From positions 1-10,180 of the forward strand of contig CAJOHP010000090.1 of the NCBI GenBank assembly GCA_905234355.1: a stretch of DNA of 10,180 bases. Direction: 5' to 3'. This document shows positions 7,027 through 10,180 of this stretch, in pieces. Both the position numbers and the translations under genes were made by a program. Within the stretch, counting starts at the first letter, position 1. Each line of letters begins with the position of its first letter. Source of the stretch: an uncultured Prevotella sp. GTDB lineage: Bacteria; Bacteroidota; Bacteroidia; Bacteroidales; Bacteroidaceae. A model generated the notes under the pieces. It worked only from the letters and a program-made list of their open reading frames with translations. It was not told where the DNA came from and ran no database searches.

Positions 7027-8196
7027 TTGAGATACTTAAAGAATATATGGAAGATAGCCCTTCGGGAGCTGCTCATCATACGGCGCAACCACATCTACAG
7101 GTTCTGTATGGTGCTCTTCCCCATGCTTGTTCTCGTGTTTTTTACTTCGCTCATGGACGAGGGACTGCCCACGAGCCTGCCCGTGGCTGTCGTCGATCAG
7201 GACAACACCTCCACCTCGCGGTCGCTCGTGCGTCTGCTCGACGGTTTTCAGACATCGCATGTCGTGGCCCACTATCCCACCTACAGCGATGCCCGTAATG
7301 CCATGCAGCATGGCGAGATATATGGCTTCCTGCACATACCCAAGGGCACTACCGAAGCCCTGCTCGCCAGCCGTCAGCCCAAGATAGCCTACTACTACAC
7401 CAACACCACAATGACCGCCGGAGCACTCGTGATGAAAGACCTGAAGACGGTGGCCACGCTCGGCTCTGCCGCTGTGGGACAGGCCATGCTGAAGGCTCGA
7501 GGACTCACCGACGCACAGATACAGACGCTGTTGCAGCCCATCAGGATAGACCTGCACCAGATAGCCAATCCCTGGAGCAACTACAACGTCTACCTCAGCA
7601 CGGTGATGGTGCCCGGCATCTTCTTCCTCTTCATCTTCCTTATCACGGCCTATTCGCTGGGCACGGAGATGAAGTTCTGCACGTCGAAAGACTGGATGGC
7701 ACAGGCTGAGGGCAACAGTATTGTGGCGCTGCTGGGCAAGTTTCTCCCACAGACGTGCATCTGGCTCGCACTTATTTATGCCTACGAGTGGTACGTGTTC
7801 TTCCATCTGGGATTCCCCCATCAGGGCAGTGCATGGATGCTCGTGTTGCTGGGGCTTGTCCAAGTGATGTCGGCTCAGGGCTTCGGCATCTTCGTCTTCG
7901 GACTGATGCCATCGCTGCGCATGTCGCTGAGTGTATGCTCGCTATGGGCGGTGCTCAGCATCTCCATGGCGGGCAGTGCATTCCCCGTCATGGGCATGGA
8001 CGCACCGCTGCAGTCGCTCTCATGGCTCTTCCCGCTGCGACACTACTTCATGCTCTATCAGATATGTGTGTTCAATGGATTCCCGCTCCTTGAGGCGTGG
8101 TTCCATTTCGCTGCACTCGTGGCTTTCCTGTTGTTGCCCTGGTTTGTGCTGGGCAAGATAAAAAACGCAATGCTCAACTATGTCTATATTCCATAA
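7027..8196 (+). CDS. ABC-2 type transporter permease, first of a pair
   Basis: A 389-residue inner-membrane permease of the ABC2_membrane_3 type (YhhJ/YbhR-like). Helix 1 lies at residues 27-42, followed by a large periplasmic domain at about 45-185 (starting LPVAVVDQDNTSTSRSLVRL, a characteristic opening of this family). Further helices lie at about 194-212, 235-258, 269-293, 301-322 and 358-377. The start is a TTG at 7027: an in-frame TAG lies at 7018-7020, so no upstream start is possible, and the next Met (residue 28) would delete the conserved amphipathic N-terminus RYLKNIWKIALREL. The gene follows the adaptor by 32 bases, a stretch of repeated taag-like words. Its 3' end overlaps the next permease by 17 bases. 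No Walker motifs are present, so the ATPase must come from elsewhere. Confidence 0.92.
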   Translation: MRYLKNIWKIALRELLIIRRNHIYRFCMVLFPMLVLVFFTSLMDEGLPTSLPVAVVDQDNTSTSRSLVRLLDGFQTSHVVAHYPTYSDARNAMQHGEIYGFLHIPKGTTEALLASRQPKIAYYYTNTTMTAGALVMKDLKTVATLGSAAVGQAMLKARGLTDAQIQTLLQPIRIDLHQIANPWSNYNVYLSTVMVPGIFFLFIFLITAYSLGTEMKFCTSKDWMAQAEGNSIVALLGKFLPQTCIWLALIYAYEWYVFFHLGFPHQGSAWMLVLLGLVQVMSAQGFGIFVFGLMPSLRMSLSVCSLWAVLSISMAGSAFPVMGMDAPLQSLSWLFPLRHYFMLYQICVFNGFPLLEAWFHFAALVAFLLLPWFVLGKIKNAMLNYVYIP

Positions 8197-9430
8197 CGCC
8201 TACGAAGCCATACAAGACAGCCTCTACATCTGGCGGCAGGAGATGCGGCAGGTGGTGAAGGACGAGGGCGTGCTCATCTTCTTCATCATCGTGCCACTGG
8301 CATATCCCATACTCTACTCCTGGATATACAACAACGAGACGGTGCGTGAAGTGCCGGTGGCTGTGGTCGACCAAAGCCACTCGGCCCTCTCACGACAGTT
8401 CATCCGCAGGTGCGATGCCTCACCCGACGTACGCGTGGCTTACTACGCCCAGGACCTGGACGAGGCCCGCTCGCTCGTCTCACGGCAGCTCGTCAAGGGC
8501 GTCTATCTCATCCCCACCGACTTCGATACCCGGCTCAACCGCATGCAGCAGGCCACCATCAGCGTCTACTGCGACATGAGTCTCATGCTCACCTATAAGG
8601 CCATCTTCCAGACCGCTCAGGTCGTCTCGATGGGCATGGGCTCTGAGCTCACCAGCAAGCTGGGGGGACACTACACCCACCGCGAGGAGGTCATCGCGGC
8701 CCGTCCTCTCGACTACGCCGAGGTGGCGCTCTACAACCCGCAGGGGGGCTATGGCTCGTCGGTGCTGCCTGCCGTGCTCATGCTCATCCTGCAGCAGACA
8801 CTCGTGCTGGGCATAGGCCTCTCGGCCGGAACAGCACGCGAGGAGAACCGATACAAGCAGCTCATACCCGTCAGTCGTTACTACCATGGCATGTTTCGCA
8901 TCGTCTTCGGCAAGGCACTCTGCTACTTTATGATCTATGCCGTCATGGGCGCATGGCTCGTGGCAGCCGTGCCGCGCCTGTTCCACTTTCCACAGCTTGC
9001 ACCATGGACAGCACTGGTGGCACTCATGGTGCCCTATATCCTTGCCTGCATCTTCTTCGGCATGGCCGTTTCCTGCATGGTGAAATATCGTGAAAACGTC
9101 ATGCTGCTGATGGTCTTCATCTCCGTGCCGCTGCTCTTCCTCACCGGAGCCAGCTGGCCTCAGAGCAACATACCCGGGGCATGGCAGGGCGTCAGCTGGC
9201 TCTTCCCCTCTACCTACGGCGTCAGGGCCTACATCAAGCTCAACTCCATGGGGGCCTCGCTGGCCGACATCAGTACGGAGTATGTCATCCTGTGGACGCA
9301 TGTCCTGGTCTACTTCATCCTGGCCTGCCTCGTCTATCGCTACCAGATACATCTGGCACGACAAGACGTGCGCGACCGTCTCACGCAGATGAAGCAGGAA
9401 CGTCTGGAGAAGATGATGGCCGGCGAATGA
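8180..9430 (+). CDS. ABC-2 type transporter permease, second of a pair
   Basis: A 416-residue permease of the same family as its upstream neighbour, and likely its heterodimer partner. Helix 1 lies at about residues 30-48 (GVLIFFIIVPLAYPILYSW). The periplasmic domain runs from about 55 to 190 and again opens with VPVAVVDQSHSALSRQFIRR. Helices follow at about 194-215, 245-265, 276-300, 306-323 and 370-387, then a charged cytoplasmic tail (DVRDRLTQMKQERLEKMMAGE). The motif NRYKQLIPVSRYYHGMFRIVFGK after the second helix corresponds to the cytoplasmic coupling region expected to meet an ATPase. The ATG at 8180 lies within the end of the first permease gene, which suggests translational coupling and fixed stoichiometry. 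Paired permeases plus HlyD and TolC proteins indicate an envelope-spanning exporter; the substrate is unknown. Confidence 0.92.
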   Translation: MSIFHNAYEAIQDSLYIWRQEMRQVVKDEGVLIFFIIVPLAYPILYSWIYNNETVREVPVAVVDQSHSALSRQFIRRCDASPDVRVAYYAQDLDEARSLVSRQLVKGVYLIPTDFDTRLNRMQQATISVYCDMSLMLTYKAIFQTAQVVSMGMGSELTSKLGGHYTHREEVIAARPLDYAEVALYNPQGGYGSSVLPAVLMLILQQTLVLGIGLSAGTAREENRYKQLIPVSRYYHGMFRIVFGKALCYFMIYAVMGAWLVAAVPRLFHFPQLAPWTALVALMVPYILACIFFGMAVSCMVKYRENVMLLMVFISVPLLFLTGASWPQSNIPGAWQGVSWLFPSTYGVRAYIKLNSMGASLADISTEYVILWTHVLVYFILACLVYRYQIHLARQDVRDRLTQMKQERLEKMMAGE

Positions 9431-9508
9431 CTCCGGCAGATGATGTGAAGACCACAAAACAACACCGATAACTATAGTACCAACTAATCCTAAAAACACA
9501 TCGGAAAG

Positions 9509-10075
9509 ATGAAAAACAAGTCAATGAAGAAGCTGTCTTTTTGGCAGTGTCTGCTGTTCTCGCTCTGTCTTTATGGCGTAACGTCCTGTGAGAAAGTTGT
9601 GCTCGATGCTGACGAGTTGTCGGCTCCCGACGAAGAAGCACCTGCTGAGGCCGATGGCCCTGTCAGCCAGTTGCGCGTGCGCAGCCGAGGGGCGCAGGGT
9701 GACGAAGGCGAGGTAAGCTTTCCTCTGCGCGTCTATGTGTTCAACGGGGCGAAGTGCAAGGCGGTGCAGACGCTTGAGACAGCCGACGATGTGCTCGAAC
9801 TGAAGCTTCCCGCCGCCACCTACGATGTCTATGCCGTGGGCGGCGCCAGCGAGCAGGACTATGTGTTGCCCACAATTGACGATGCCACGCTGAACAGTGT
9901 GGTCTCGCTGCGACAGGGCTCCCAGCATGGCGACCTGATGACGGCGCAGAACACCGTCGGAATGAGCGCCGCAGCCTCCCTGTTTTTGAGCACGCCCGCG
10001 CTGAAGGCGCAGCCGCAGGCGCCGAGCAGGGTGAGGATGGAGACGGCCAGCATGACCTTGTTCCCTTTTGCATAG
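9509..10075 (+). CDS. FimB/Mfa2-like lipoprotein, N-terminal part only; 3' part replaced at a junction
   Basis: The frame encodes 188 residues. A lipoprotein signal is clear: KK, a hydrophobic core, then LYGVTSC with the lipidated Cys at residue 27. Translation may start at the first ATG or at Met6 (9524). After a flexible acidic stretch, VSFPLRVYVFNGAKCKAVQTL and LKLPAATYDVYAVGG look like the first beta-strands of FimB/Mfa2-type fimbrillin-associated lipoproteins, which are outer-surface proteins of Bacteroidales usually about 300 residues long. The family-like sequence continues to GDLMTAQNTV (residues 141-150, to about 9958). After that the frame becomes low-complexity and unlike the family, because the opposite strand now encodes a different protein. 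The real gene is therefore cut at residue 145-150, and the last 38 or so residues are spurious. It follows the second permease gene by 78 bases with no promoter seen. Confidence 0.65.
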   Translation: MKNKSMKKLSFWQCLLFSLCLYGVTSCEKVVLDADELSAPDEEAPAEADGPVSQLRVRSRGAQGDEGEVSFPLRVYVFNGAKCKAVQTLETADDVLELKLPAATYDVYAVGGASEQDYVLPTIDDATLNSVVSLRQGSQHGDLMTAQNTVGMSAAASLFLSTPALKAQPQAPSRVRMETASMTLFPFA

Positions 10076-10179
10076 TTGATGCCGATGAGCACGATGCTCA
10101 ACAGGCCCGTCGCGTAGCTCACAAGCACGAGCGCGCGCAGATTTTCCTTCAGTCTCTCCCCGGTATATATGGAACGGTT
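9940..10179 (-). CDS. Partial membrane protein fragment, truncated at both ends; possible N-terminus of a signalling protein
   Basis: The minus strand is open from the right edge and reads NRSIYTGERLKENLRALVLV, then two strongly hydrophobic helices (about YATGLLSIVLIGINYA and MLAVSILTLLGACGCAFSAGVL), then KNREAAALIPTVFCAV before meeting the antisense of the lipoprotein gene near 9940-9958. Charge and helix pattern are those of a genuine inner-membrane protein. It resembles, from memory, the N-terminal multi-helix region of GGDEF-type (diguanylate cyclase) proteins of Clostridia; no catalytic domain is present to confirm that. The start codon lies beyond the window (a GTG at 10128 is internal), and the downstream part is lost at the junction. 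The coding character is well supported; identity and source organism are inference. Confidence 0.5.
9941..9958. other. Putative chimeric or rearrangement junction joining two truncated, convergent genes
   Basis: Left of this interval the plus strand carries a family-like lipoprotein; right of it the minus strand carries a membrane-protein fragment. Within the interval (acggcgcagaacaccgtc) both readings stay plausible: TAQNTV on the plus strand and TVFCAV on the minus. The exact breakpoint is therefore ambiguous over about 18 bases, as expected if two sequences were joined through a short shared stretch. No terminal inverted repeat, transposase or attachment-site core is seen next to it. Confidence 0.55.
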
Positions 10180-10180
10180 G

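Noticed and set aside
7036..7863. A 275-codon minus-strand frame opposite the first permease
   Set aside because: Shadow of the permease gene; no domain, signal or plausible start context.
8480..9499. A 339-codon minus-strand frame opposite the second permease
   Set aside because: Its composition (His, Asp and Gly rich) is typical of a reverse-frame shadow, and the plus strand encodes a full, recognisable permease.

Overview
The window looks like Bacteroidota, most likely Bacteroidales and plausibly Prevotellaceae. Two promoters match the Bacteroidota form (TTTG about 19-20 bases before TAnnTTTG). Starts lack obvious Shine-Dalgarno sequences. The gene content (a small DUF4492-type protein ahead of cydAB, a TolC/HlyD/ABC-2 permease export set, a FimB/Mfa2-like lipoprotein) is also typical. 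Coding regions are fairly GC-rich and the intergenic spacers are AT-rich.

Left part, minus strand (about 3408 down to 1): a cytochrome bd oxidase operon, transcribed leftwards from a good promoter at 3374-3405. Its order is small membrane protein (DUF4492 type), cydA, cydB, then the first 19 codons of another gene running off the left edge. CydA carries the expected heme and quinol-loop residues. The 223-base cydA-cydB gap holds a 178-base element with perfect 19-base terminal inverted repeats and a second, nested imperfect hairpin. It looks like a small non-coding (MITE-like) insertion.

Middle and right part, plus strand (about 3422 to 9430): a back-to-back promoter (3422-3452) drives a membrane-anchored coiled-coil protein of unknown function. 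It is followed after 15 bases by a TolC-family outer membrane channel, a HlyD-type periplasmic adaptor and two ABC-2 type permeases that overlap by 17 bases. Together these could form an envelope-spanning export machine, but no ABC ATPase gene is present in the cluster.

Right end: a lipoprotein gene of the FimB/Mfa2 type starts at 9509. Near 9941-9958 its recognisable sequence stops. From there to the edge the opposite strand carries a convincing membrane-protein fragment reading back toward the junction, resembling the N-terminal membrane region of a signalling protein. Both genes are cut at the same point, head to head. This suggests an assembly or amplification chimera, or less likely a real rearrangement. 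Anything right of about 9941 should not be assumed to belong to the same genome.

I found no RNA gene, CRISPR array, or clearly undescribed system. The most notable items are the junction, the nested palindromic element inside the cyd operon, the ATPase-less exporter with its coiled-coil partner, and the small cyd-operon protein.
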